In this document: positions 36,524-45,019 of the stretch, piece by piece
Layout of the letters: each line of letters begins with the position of its first letter
Position numbering within the stretch: the first letter of the stretch is position 1
Assembly: GCA_002709085.1 (NCBI GenBank)
Contig: PAPR01000032.1
Coordinates: 1 to 49,598 of the forward strand
Source: Pseudooceanicola sp.
Lineage (GTDB): Bacteria; Pseudomonadota; Alphaproteobacteria; Rhodobacterales; Rhodobacteraceae
Direction of reading: 5' to 3'
Length of the DNA stretch: 49,598 nt
Notes under the pieces: model-generated
Told to the model about the DNA's origin: nothing
Seen by the model: only the letters and a program-made list of their open reading frames with translations
The model's database searches: none
Made by a program: the position numbers and the translations under genes

Positions 36524-37085
36524 CGTTACGCAGCTTCCTTTCGCGGCGCCTCAACACATCTGAGGACGTGAACATGAGGAAACCCATTATTTTCACCGCA
36601 GATCGAACGACTGGTTAACGCCACCTCGGGCATTACTCTGGCTCGCTATCGACGCGCCTGCGGCTTCAGGACAGTCACGAGCTTTTTGCCCTTTCGGCAG
36701 AGTCTCAGGCGCTTACCGACAATGGCCACGATCCCATGAAGGTCTGCCGCAACCTGCTCAAGATCGCGCTGGACTACCTCGCAGTCGGAATCCATCCGTA
36801 GCGAAGCACCATTTGCCTGCAATCTCATCCCCCGCCCTGGTCGAACTGTTGATGCCCTATCTCAAACTCTTTGCCGTTAAGACGCGTTGGGAAAAGGTCC
36901 TTCAGGAGCTTATCGCTTCAATCAGGGAGCGGAGCGCGCATCTGGCCCAGGACGAGGGCTATGGCGGCATTCACGACCACTTTAGGGGCGGTTCCACGGC
37001 CGTTCATGCAACTTTTCTATGGTCAAATGGATCGACGCAGCCACATGAAACGTTAGAGTCGAAACGTGTGAAGAGTGGGGGCAAT
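36524..37085. other. Gene-poor region with possible coding relics before ctaG
   Basis: No intact recognised gene. A plus-strand tail of 60 codons (36619-36801, ending QALTDNGHDPMKVCRNLL then DYLAVGIHP) looks protein-like but has no start. A second open stretch (36813-37085, ISSPALVELLMPYLKLFAV) runs in frame into ctaG but does not resemble CtaG. Both may be remnants of disrupted genes. Confidence 0.35.
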
Positions 37086-37802
37086 GTGTTCAACGACGAC
37101 TGGAGCAGAGTGTATTGCGGGCCCGCGCCAGACCCTTCCGAATTATGGGTGAGCTGGAATTTTGACCCAATGCTCCTCACGGCGCTGGGACTTTTGGCCT
37201 TTGCCATCGGTCGTGAGCGTAACGGCGCGCTGGCGCTGGTGGTTCTGGTGGTTGCCTTCGTGTCACCTCTTTGCGCGCTCTCCTCGGCGCTGTTTTCTGC
37301 CCGTGTCGTGCATCACATCCTTCTGGTCGCCGTCGCCGCCCCGCTGATCGCAAGCGTCTGGCCGACGCGGCGACCCGGGTCTGCGGTTTTCGCCTTTGTG
37401 ATTTCGACGGCCGTGCTCTGGGCATGGCATGCGCCGATTGCCTACGATCTCGCGCTCGGTCACGTTGGGGTATACTGGGTGATGCAACTGAGCCTTCTGG
37501 GCACGGCGGTATGGTTCTGGCGTGAGATCTTCGCACCGGGGCGCCCTGCGGTCGAGGCAATCTCACTGATCGTGGCGGCTTTCGCGCAGATGGGGATGCT
37601 GGGCGCGATCCTGACCTTTGCGCCGGGCTCGCTCTATGCGGCTCACATTCTCGCGCCATACACTTGGGGGCTAACGCCGTTGCAGGACCAGCAGCTTGGC
37701 GGATTGCTCATGTGGGTACCGGCTGGGATACCCTACGCCGTGCTCGTCATCGGCCTCGCGCGCCGCAACTGGACGGCGCTGAGGGGGGCCACCGCCACAT
37801 GA
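37086..37802 (+). CDS. ctaG: Cytochrome c oxidase assembly factor CtaG (caa3-type)
   Basis: A 238-residue membrane protein of the Caa3_CtaG family, needed for assembly of the copper-containing oxidase centre. About seven hydrophobic segments, the YCGPAPDPSELWVSWNFDP start and His-bearing helices (RVVHHILLVAVAAPL, AWHAPIAYDLALGHVG) fit the family. GTG 37086 is chosen over longer frames that add an unrelated 91 residues. It overlaps the next ATG by 4 bp (ATGA). Confidence 0.85.
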   Translation: MFNDDWSRVYCGPAPDPSELWVSWNFDPMLLTALGLLAFAIGRERNGALALVVLVVAFVSPLCALSSALFSARVVHHILLVAVAAPLIASVWPTRRPGSAVFAFVISTAVLWAWHAPIAYDLALGHVGVYWVMQLSLLGTAVWFWREIFAPGRPAVEAISLIVAAFAQMGMLGAILTFAPGSLYAAHILAPYTWGLTPLQDQQLGGLLMWVPAGIPYAVLVIGLARRNWTALRGATAT

Positions 37803-38308
37803 GCGACTGGATCCCTGGCCTGACAGCGCTGTTCAAGAGCGCTCACATCGCGGCGTTATTGCTGTGGTGCGGCGGATTGCTCGCCCTGCCTTTGATGCTG
37901 TCGCGCCATGACCCAGCTATCACGCCCGACGACTATCGACGCATTCGCAGGGCGACCCACACCACATATGCCATCGTCGTCACACCCGCGGCGGTCGTCG
38001 CCGTCGTGGCCGGGACCTGGCTGATCTTCTTGCGTGAGGTTTTTGTTCCGTGGTTCTATGCCAAACTTGTCTTCGTAGGTTTGTTGGCCGCTGCACATGC
38101 CTGGGTCGGCCATCAAGTCGTGCAAGTGGCGGAAAAGCCCGACAGTCACCACGTCGCGCCCGTTATCCTGACGATTGCGGCGGCCTTCCTGCCGATACTC
38201 ACGATCCTGTTTCTGGTGCTGGGCAAGCCCGATCTGGGCGGGATCGGCCTGCCCGACTGGTTGCTCAGCCCTCGAAACGGTCAGTTACCCTTTGATGTGC
38301 CCAAATGA
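37799..38308 (+). CDS. CopD-like membrane protein
   Basis: A 169-residue protein with four hydrophobic helices. His residues occur in SAHIAALLLWCGGLLALPL and AAAHAWVGHQVV. It resembles the CopD domain and HemJ-like proteins, associated with copper or heme handling. It is translationally coupled to ctaG and part of the oxidase cluster. Its last 28 bp overlap the 3' end of the opposing DUF2231 gene. Confidence 0.72.
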   Translation: MSDWIPGLTALFKSAHIAALLLWCGGLLALPLMLSRHDPAITPDDYRRIRRATHTTYAIVVTPAAVVAVVAGTWLIFLREVFVPWFYAKLVFVGLLAAAHAWVGHQVVQVAEKPDSHHVAPVILTIAAAFLPILTILFLVLGKPDLGGIGLPDWLLSPRNGQLPFDVPK

Positions 38309-38796
38309 TAATCGAACACCAGCTTGCCCCCATGCCATCCCGTGAACCCCACCATCAACGCACCGAGCGCCGAGAGAAGGATGCCGTAGGGCAGAACCGC
38401 CTCCTCATAGCCATAAAGCCGATGCCCCCAATTCGCGCCCAGCACCGACAGCAGGGTCACGGCGATAATGGCATGCGTCCAGGCGGCCGCGCGGGCGCGG
38501 ATGCCCCGGACGAGCAGCAGTTCGGCCGTCCCGGAAAATCCCGCGAGCATACCGAAAAGGAAACCAGTTCCCGCAGCCCACAGCGCCGCACGCGCCCAGA
38601 AGGTATCGCCGGTCCACCAGTACAGCAGATCCGCCCCCAGCAGGCAGAAGGACAGCGCCACGGGAAAAGCCACGCTCATCGCGTGGATCGGATGGCCGTT
38701 CACCGCGATGCGGGTTTCGGTCTGCTCGTATCCGGGGGCCTGGGCAATCGGGTCGATCAGCCGGTCTCCGGTTTGCTCCGTTTGGTCGTCGCTCAT
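38281..38796 (-). CDS. DUF2231 membrane protein
   Basis: A 171-residue protein with four membrane helices (about 40-165) and the DUF2231 opening NGHPIHAMSVAFPVALSF. Conserved histidines (HPIH, THAIIAV, GWHGG) suggest cofactor or metal binding. It lies inside the oxidase cluster but on the other strand, overlapping the upstream gene's end and the downstream gene's start. Function is unknown. Confidence 0.82.
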   Translation of the reverse strand: MSDDQTEQTGDRLIDPIAQAPGYEQTETRIAVNGHPIHAMSVAFPVALSFCLLGADLLYWWTGDTFWARAALWAAGTGFLFGMLAGFSGTAELLLVRGIRARAAAWTHAIIAVTLLSVLGANWGHRLYGYEEAVLPYGILLSALGALMVGFTGWHGGKLVFDYHLGTSKGN

Positions 38797-39519
38797 CTTG
38801 GCAGGGGCCTCCGGATCGTTTGTGCAGGACTAACGTGCGGTTTGCTGATTGGTTGCAGCGGCGAAACTTCGGTGGTCGATCCGGCGGGTCCGGCAGCACG
38901 GACCATCGCCACGCTCTGGTGGGTGATGCTGGCGGGGGCCGCCGCGATCCTCGCGCTGGTCCTGGGGCTGCTGCTGGCGGCTTTCCGGCGCAGGGGCACC
39001 GCTTCTGACGAGGCCGCGGGCGTGAAGGTCTGGATCATCGGGCTGGGTTTCGTGTTTTCGATGTCGGTCCTCGCGGCACTCACGGTCTATGGTCTGTTCG
39101 CCGGTCAGCGGCTGATGCCTGGCGCCGGGGCCGGAGTCGAGGCCGGTGTCGGGACCAGAGTCGGGGCCGATGTGGTGAGCGTCAGTGCCGAGGCCCGGCA
39201 GTGGAGCTGGCGCTTTGCCTACGACGACCGGCCAGACCATATCACCGATGACGTTTTACATATCCCGGCGGGTCGGCCCGTGGACGTGGCCATCACCACG
39301 ACCGATGTTGTGCATAGTTTCTGGGTACCGCGCCTTGCCGGCAAGTTGGACGCCATCCCCGGTCACGTCAACACCCTGAGGATAGAGGCCGACACGCCCG
39401 GCACCTACCAAGGCCTCACCGCCGAATACAATGGTCCCGGTTATCGCGCGCATGTCTTCACGGTCGAGGCGCACGACGCACAATCCTGGGACGCCTTCGT
39501 CGCAGGTGATCGCCAATGA
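38782..39519 (+). CDS. Heme-copper oxidase subunit II lacking CuA, quinol-oxidase type
   Basis: About 245 residues: a lipoprotein-like signal (LLIGC, Cys about 25), two membrane helices and a cupredoxin domain. The CuA loop is degenerate. Where Cys-x-Glu-x-Cys, His and Met are expected, GLTAEYNGPGYRAHVF is found, leaving only the Glu and the earlier His (VVHSFWVP). So it cannot bind CuA and probably serves a quinol oxidase. No ATG or GTG fits; TTG 38782 is the best start, overlapping the divergent DUF2231 start by 15 bp. It overlaps the next gene by 4 bp. Confidence 0.82.
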   Translation: MVVAHLGRGLRIVCAGLTCGLLIGCSGETSVVDPAGPAARTIATLWWVMLAGAAAILALVLGLLLAAFRRRGTASDEAAGVKVWIIGLGFVFSMSVLAALTVYGLFAGQRLMPGAGAGVEAGVGTRVGADVVSVSAEARQWSWRFAYDDRPDHITDDVLHIPAGRPVDVAITTTDVVHSFWVPRLAGKLDAIPGHVNTLRIEADTPGTYQGLTAEYNGPGYRAHVFTVEAHDAQSWDAFVAGDRQ

Positions 39520-41999
39520 CCGCCCTGCGCCGCCATCGCAAGCTTAGCGCCATCTGGTCCTCAGAGCCGGGCTTCAGGGGCTGGTTCAGCAGTGTGAACC
39601 ATTCCGATCTGGGTCGAATGTTTCTTGTCACCGCCTTCTTCTTTTTTCTCGTGGGTGGCGTGCTGGCGATGCTGATCCGGGCGCAACTGGCGACGCCGCA
39701 TTCCGCCTTTGCAGACGCTGGGGCGTTTGCCCAGTTCTTCACGATGCACGGCACCATCATGATGTTTCTCTTCGCCATTCCCACCTTCGAGGGGCTGGCG
39801 ATCTACCTCTTGCCCAAGATGCTGGGGACCCGCGACCTCGCCTTTCCCCGACTCACCGCATACGGCTACTGGTGCTATGCTTTCGGAGGCTCGATGCTGC
39901 TGGTCGCGCTGGTGTTCGGCATCGCCCCCGACGGCGGCTGGTTCATGTATCCGCCCCTTACAGGTCCGCTCCATTCGCCGGGGATCAACACCGATTTCTG
40001 GCTGATCGGGATCACCTTCGTCGAGATCTCGGCGATCTGCGCGGCGGTCGAGCTTTGCGTGTCGATCCTGAAATACCGCGCGCCGGGCATGTCGCTCGAC
40101 AAGATGCCGATCTTTGCCTGGTACGCGCTGGTCACGGCACTCATGATCCTCACGGGCTTCCCCCCGCTGATCCTTGGCTCGGTTCTGCTCGAACTCGAAC
40201 GCGCCTTTGGCCTGCCGTTCTTTCAGGCTGACCTCGGGGGCGACAGCCTGCTTTGGCAGCACCTCTTCTGGCTTTTTGGCCACCCTGAGGTCTACATCAT
40301 CTTCCTGCCCGCTGCCGGAGTCATATCGACCATCATCCCGGTGATGGCACGCACGACGCTGCTTGGCTATGGCTGGATCGTGGCTTCGGCAGTGGCGCTT
40401 GCCTTCCTGAGCTTCGGGCTCTGGGTGCACCACATGTTCACCACCGGCATTCCGCTGATGGGGCTGGCCTTCTTCTCTGCCGCTTCGACGCTGGTGGCGG
40501 TGCCGACGGGGGTGCAGGTCTTTGCCTGGATCGGCACGCTGTGGAAGGGCCGCCCCGAGATGCATTTGCCGATGCTGCACATCTTTGGGTTCTTCTTCAC
40601 CTTCGTGATCGGCGGGCTGACCGGGGTGATGGTGGCTGTTGTGCCCTTTGACTGGCAGGCGCATGACACCGCCTTCATCACTGCGCATCTGCACTATGTC
40701 CTGTTCGGCGGCTTTGTCTTTCCGATCCTTGCGGGCATCTATTACTGGCTGCCGCTGGTCAGTGGTCGCAAACGCTTTTTCCGGCTGGGCGAAGTGGCCT
40801 TTGCGCTGATCTTCCTCGGCTTTCACGGCACGTTTCTGGCGATGCACTGGGTCGGCCTGATGGGTCAGCGGCGCCGGATAGAGACCTATGACGCCGAAAC
40901 AGGCTGGGGGGCGATCAATCTGATCTCTTCCATCAGCAGTTTCATCATGGCGATCGGGCTGGCGATGGTCCTGATTGATGTCCTGATCCACGCTTTTGTC
41001 GCGGTCCGCGGCGGACGCAACCCGTGGAAGGCAGGCACGCTGGAATGGGCCAGCATGTCGCCGCCCCCGGCCTATAACTTTGCCAGCTTGCCGCATGTCA
41101 CCTCGCGCGATGCCTTTCACGGCGATCCCGGGCTGGCAAATCGGCTGGCCAAGGGAGAGGGCTATCTCGGGGATCCTCAGAGTGCCCGGCGAGAGACGCT
41201 GACCGTCGATATCGCCACAGGCGACCCGGATTTCATGGTGATCTATCCGGGCAATACCCGATTGCCGATCCTGATGGCTGCGGTGACCGGGCTGTTCTTC
41301 CTGTCGATCCTGATCAAGCTTTACTGGCTGACGCCACTGGCGCTGGCAGGGGTGGCCGCACTGGCGCTGGTCTGGGTCTGGCGGCTGGGCGCGCGGACGG
41401 ATGCCGGACCACAGGATGCGGGCAGAGGTGTGACGCTGGCGCTGGCTGGCGAGACCGAGAAATCGCCGGGCTGGTGGGGCTCTGTCTTTCTACTGGTGGC
41501 GAATGCGACGTTCTTTGGCTCCCTGCTCTTCGGCTACGCTTTTCTCTGGACGGTTGCCCCCGGCTGGCCGCCGCAGGACTGGCTGGCCCCCTCTCTGGTC
41601 GAACTCGGCATCGGTGGCGCGGCGGCTCTGACGAGTGCTCTTGCCATGCGCCTGGCCATACGCGGCAACCGACACCGTGCGCGGCCCCTGCCGGGTCTGG
41701 CCTTCGCGCTCACCGCGACCCTCGTCACGGCGGTGACCTTTGCGATGCTGCTCTCCCGCGTGCCCCCGCCGGATGGCCACGCCTATGCGGCGACCCTCTT
41801 TGTGCTGGGCAGCTACGCGCTGTGTCACGCCCTCATCGCCGGCTTGATGCTGGCCTTCGCCATTGCGCGCGCCCGGCGTGGATATACCTCACCCGCCCGA
41901 CAAGCAGAATTCCACATCGTCTCGCTTTGGACCGATTATCTGGCCGTCATAGCCACCTTGAGCCTGCTCGCCGCTCATCTGCCAGGGTTTCTGGCGTGA
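39516..41999 (+). CDS. Fused heme-copper oxidase subunit I-III
   Basis: An 827-residue catalytic protein reducing O2 to water. Residues 1-540 are subunit I. Heme and copper ligands are present: His in TMHGTIMMFL, HPEVY with VHHMFTTG for CuB, and AHLHYVLFGG for the two hemes. The D-channel Asp (TRDLAFPR) and HPEVY Glu are kept, but the K-channel lysine of PTGVK is Gln334 (AVPTGVQVFAW). Residues about 600-827 form a subunit III-like domain. ATGA overlap with the CuA-less subunit II, and GTGA with the next gene. Confidence 0.93.
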   Translation: MTALRRHRKLSAIWSSEPGFRGWFSSVNHSDLGRMFLVTAFFFFLVGGVLAMLIRAQLATPHSAFADAGAFAQFFTMHGTIMMFLFAIPTFEGLAIYLLPKMLGTRDLAFPRLTAYGYWCYAFGGSMLLVALVFGIAPDGGWFMYPPLTGPLHSPGINTDFWLIGITFVEISAICAAVELCVSILKYRAPGMSLDKMPIFAWYALVTALMILTGFPPLILGSVLLELERAFGLPFFQADLGGDSLLWQHLFWLFGHPEVYIIFLPAAGVISTIIPVMARTTLLGYGWIVASAVALAFLSFGLWVHHMFTTGIPLMGLAFFSAASTLVAVPTGVQVFAWIGTLWKGRPEMHLPMLHIFGFFFTFVIGGLTGVMVAVVPFDWQAHDTAFITAHLHYVLFGGFVFPILAGIYYWLPLVSGRKRFFRLGEVAFALIFLGFHGTFLAMHWVGLMGQRRRIETYDAETGWGAINLISSISSFIMAIGLAMVLIDVLIHAFVAVRGGRNPWKAGTLEWASMSPPPAYNFASLPHVTSRDAFHGDPGLANRLAKGEGYLGDPQSARRETLTVDIATGDPDFMVIYPGNTRLPILMAAVTGLFFLSILIKLYWLTPLALAGVAALALVWVWRLGARTDAGPQDAGRGVTLALAGETEKSPGWWGSVFLLVANATFFGSLLFGYAFLWTVAPGWPPQDWLAPSLVELGIGGAAALTSALAMRLAIRGNRHRARPLPGLAFALTATLVTAVTFAMLLSRVPPPDGHAYAATLFVLGSYALCHALIAGLMLAFAIARARRGYTSPARQAEFHIVSLWTDYLAVIATLSLLAAHLPGFLA

Positions 42000-42328
42000 A
42001 GGACGTCCTGCGCATCCTCCTCGCCCCACTTCTATGGCTCGCCAGTTTCAGTGCCACCTACGGGCTGCACGGAATCGGCTGCGCGTTGGGTTGGCCGGAG
42101 ATTGCCCTGTGGGGAGCCTCTGTATTTCGCGTTGCACTGCTCACGGCTTGGCTGGTTGCCATACTCATCCAGGTTGCCATACTGATCGTGCTACACTCAG
42201 ACCGGTTCCGCGCGGCGTCGGCGTTCACGCAATGGGCGAGCCTTGCCACCGCCTGGGTCGGGCTGGTTGCGGTCCTCTGGACAGTGTACCCGGTGGCCGT
42301 GATCACAGCTTGTGGCGGGAACGGCTGA
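41996..42328 (+). CDS. Small three-helix membrane protein, possible oxidase subunit
   Basis: A 110-residue protein with three hydrophobic helices (LLAPLLWLASFSATYGLHG, FRVALLTAWLVAILIQVAIL, ATAWVGLVAVLWTVYPVAV). GTG 41996 overlaps the oxidase stop by 4 bp (GTGA), so it is coupled. By position it could be a subunit IV-like accessory. No family recognised. Confidence 0.7.
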   Translation: MKDVLRILLAPLLWLASFSATYGLHGIGCALGWPEIALWGASVFRVALLTAWLVAILIQVAILIVLHSDRFRAASAFTQWASLATAWVGLVAVLWTVYPVAVITACGGNG

Positions 42329-42439
42329 CGCCTCGGGCTATTTGCCCTGCGCTGACGATCCATTGGACTGACTGCGTCGCCCTTGCGCCGTTGACGCCCT
42401 CGGCGTATTGAGCGCTGACAGCGAAGGACGGGGGATCCA

Positions 42440-43537
42440 ATGGGGTTCAAGATGGGGATCGTGGGCCTGCCGAACGTCGGCAAATCCACACTTTTCAATG
42501 CACTGACCAAGACGGCAGCAGCGCAGGCGGCAAACTTTCCGTTCTGCACGATTGAGCCGAATGTCGGAGAGGTCGCCGTGCCGGATGCGCGTCTGGACAC
42601 GCTGGCGGCCATCGGCAAATCGAAGGAAATCATCCCGACCCGCATGACCTTTGTCGATATCGCCGGACTTGTGAAAGGCGCCTCAAAGGGCGAGGGGCTC
42701 GGCAATCAGTTTTTGGCAAATATCCGTGAGACAGATGCCATCGCACATGTGCTGCGCTGCTTCGAGGATGGCGATGTCACCCATGTCGAGGGGCGCGTCG
42801 ATCCGGTGGCCGACGCGGAAACCATCGAGACCGAGCTGATGCTGGCTGATCTCGACTCCATCGAGAAACGGCGCGCCAACCTGGTGCGCAAGCTGAAGGG
42901 CAACGACAAGGAAGCCCAGCAGCAGGACCGTTTGCTGGCCGACGCCCAAACGATGCTGGAGGATGGCAAGCCCGCGCGCCTGGTCGAAGTTGACGCCGAG
43001 GATCGCAAAGCCTGGCGCATGCTGCAATTGCTGACGAGCAAACCGGTTCTTTACGTCTGCAACGTCGCCGAGGATGAAAGCGTGACCGGGAACGCCCATT
43101 CGGCAGCCGTCGCCGACATGGCCGCGGCGCAGGGCAATTCGCATGTCGTTATCTCTGCCCGCATCGAGGAAGAGATCAGCCAGCTCGAGCCGGAAGAGGC
43201 CGAGATGTTTCTCACAGAGATGGGGCTGGAAGAGCCGGGCCTCGACCGGCTGATCCGAGCGGGTTACGCTTTGCTCCACCTTGAGACCTACTTCACCGTC
43301 GGACCAAAGGAGGCCCGCGCCTGGACCATCCGCCAGGGCACTGCCGCGCCCCAGGCCGCCGGTGTCATCCACGGCGACTTTGAAAAAGGCTTCATCCGGG
43401 CCGAGACCGTCGCCTACGACGATTATGTCGCCTGCCAGGGCGAAACGGGTGCGCGAGACGCAGGCAAACTACGCGCGGAAGGCAAGAGCTACATCGTGAA
43501 GGATGGCGATGTCCTGCACTTCTTGTTCAGCGGCTGA
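42440..43537 (+). CDS. ychF: Ribosome-binding ATPase YchF
   Basis: A 365-residue Obg-family P-loop protein, an ATPase that binds ribosomes and dampens oxidative-stress responses. Walker A is GLPNVGKST (9-17). The switch region [20 protein letters not shown] follows, then a coiled-coil (about 130-200) and a C-terminal TGS domain ([20 protein letters not shown]). Full length, with GGACGGGGGATCC before the ATG. It is unrelated to the oxidase genes upstream. Confidence 0.97.
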   Translation: MGFKMGIVGLPNVGKSTLFNALTKTAAAQAANFPFCTIEPNVGEVAVPDARLDTLAAIGKSKEIIPTRMTFVDIAGLVKGASKGEGLGNQFLANIRETDAIAHVLRCFEDGDVTHVEGRVDPVADAETIETELMLADLDSIEKRRANLVRKLKGNDKEAQQQDRLLADAQTMLEDGKPARLVEVDAEDRKAWRMLQLLTSKPVLYVCNVAEDESVTGNAHSAAVADMAAAQGNSHVVISARIEEEISQLEPEEAEMFLTEMGLEEPGLDRLIRAGYALLHLETYFTVGPKEARAWTIRQGTAAPQAAGVIHGDFEKGFIRAETVAYDDYVACQGETGARDAGKLRAEGKSYIVKDGDVLHFLFSG

Positions 43538-43557
43538 GGCCGAGTAACCGTGGACAA

Positions 43558-43830
43558 TCACCCGGAAGCGATCAATATGCTGCGAGGTCCCCCCACGCGG
43601 TATAGCTGGCGTCCAATTTTGTCATAGCGCGCTTCTATACCTCTGAATTCATTGGGTTTTGAAACGTAGTTTTCGACCGGATGCTGCCACTTGCAGGCCT
43701 CTCTCTCGTAGTCGCGCTGTTTGCGATTGGCTTTCGACGGGATCACGGTCGCCGCACCGCGTGCATCAAGGTTTTGGAGGAGCCAATCTGCATCCAACGC
43801 CGTCCACCAGCAGTGAAACGAACGATACAC
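43558..43830 (-). pseudogene. IS5-family transposase remnant
   Basis: A 90-codon minus-strand fragment whose core matches IS5-type transposase C-termini: ADWLLQNLDARGAATVIPSK, KANRKQRDYEREACKWQHPV and NEFRGIEARYDK. The N-terminal half and catalytic DDE residues are absent and no paired terminal repeats were found. It is a dead scar between ychF and the SDR gene. Confidence 0.75.
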
Positions 43831-43974
43831 CCCTGATCAGCGGTGCGACGCGCTTCATGTTGCGCGCTCTTCCCCGCAGCAGGAGGTAGAGCGACGCGCG
43901 CTAAGGCATCTCAGTGGAACAATGAGAAAAATGAGCCGTTCCTTTATAGAACAGCGTGAGAAATGGAGGGCGAT
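43831..43974. other. SDR upstream region
   Basis: No gene. It probably holds the SDR promoter, but no convincing hexamers were found. GGAGG at 43966 is the ribosome-binding site fixing the SDR start. Confidence 0.4.
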
Positions 43975-44739
43975 ATGACACGTTTGAAAAATAAGAGAGC
44001 AATCATCACCGGCGGCGCCGGTGGGATTGGCTCGGAAACCGCCAAGCTTTTCCTTCAGGAAGGAGCCCATGTTGCGTTGGTCGATCTGGATCAAGTTGCG
44101 CTGGATGAGGCCGCTGAGTGGCTCTCGGAATACGGCAAGGTCGTAACCATTGCCGCCGACGTGAGCGACGAAGCGGATGTAGAGCGCTATGTTCAGGAGG
44201 TGAAAAACGAGCTGGGCGGGATCGACGTTTTCTTTAATAACGCTGGTATCGAAGGCACCGTTGCACCGCTGACCGAACAGAAGGTGGAAGACTTTGACAA
44301 GGTCATGGCGGTGAACGTTCGGGGTATGTTTCTGGGGCTGAAGCACGTGATGAAAGCCATGGAAGGCGCTGGAGGCAGTATTATCAATACCTCCTCCGTG
44401 GCGGGCTTGTCTGCCGGTCCTGGTTTAGCACCCTATGTCGCGTCCAAACACGCGGTCGTAGGTTTGACACGCAACGCATCTGCCGAAGGCGCAGGACAAG
44501 GAATTCGGGTAAATTCGGTGCATCCGGCTCCGGTCAATACACGCATGATGCGCTCTATCGAAAAGGGCAGCAATCCGCAGAACGCCGAGGCAGCTAAAGA
44601 GGAGTATGAAAGCCACGTGCCGCTTGGCCGATACGGTGAGCCCGAGGACGTCGCGCGGTTGGTGTTATTCTTGGCCTCAGACGAGGCGAGCTTTATCACA
44701 GGTGCGCAGTATGTTGTCGATGGCGGCATGACGACCTGA
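43975..44739 (+). CDS. Short-chain dehydrogenase/reductase
   Basis: NAD(P)-dependent oxidoreductase of 254 residues. The cofactor motif GGAGGIGSE is near the start (about 13-21), with NNAGIEGT in the middle. The catalytic Ser is in NTSSVAGLSA and the Tyr/Lys pair in YVASKH. An acidic residue after beta-2 (LVDLDQ) suggests NAD preference. ATG 43975 has GGAGG 5 bp upstream. It is flanked on both sides by IS5-family scars, hinting at acquisition. The substrate is unknown. Confidence 0.92.
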   Translation: MTRLKNKRAIITGGAGGIGSETAKLFLQEGAHVALVDLDQVALDEAAEWLSEYGKVVTIAADVSDEADVERYVQEVKNELGGIDVFFNNAGIEGTVAPLTEQKVEDFDKVMAVNVRGMFLGLKHVMKAMEGAGGSIINTSSVAGLSAGPGLAPYVASKHAVVGLTRNASAEGAGQGIRVNSVHPAPVNTRMMRSIEKGSNPQNAEAAKEEYESHVPLGRYGEPEDVARLVLFLASDEASFITGAQYVVDGGMTT

Positions 44740-45019
44740 AGAAAGCGCCGGGTCGGGAGGTGGCCAAGCGAAGCTGTCTTTGATGTGTAACGAAGTTCTC
44801 AGGCAGATAAGCGCGCGTCGCCCCCACCAGCGAGGGTGAGCAATTCTAGGAACAACGCCATGTTGATTCCGGCGTTCAAAACCAAGGAGCCAAAAGTGTC
44901 CTGCATGGTAGGGTACCACGCCGGATTTTCATAGCACTCCATCCGGCGGCCCCGGCTGCGAAACAGAGGTGGTCGCGGGGTTTTGGACTCGATGTTTAGG
45001 TGGCTCGCATGAAGAAAGT
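44740..45019. other. Gap between SDR and IS5-type element
   Basis: About 280 bp with no supported gene, repeat or terminator. Short open frames here have no recognisable content. Confidence 0.4.

Noticed and set aside
36813-37085. Longer start for ctaG
   Set aside because: The extra 91 residues do not resemble the family, and the hydrophobic protein starts naturally near 37086.
39561-41120. 519-codon minus-strand open frame
   Set aside because: Antisense shadow of the fused oxidase gene, low-complexity and charged.
41474-41995. N-terminal extension of the small membrane protein frame
   Set aside because: This part overlaps the oxidase in another frame and is Arg/Pro/Gly-rich; the GTG at 41996 gives a clean membrane protein.
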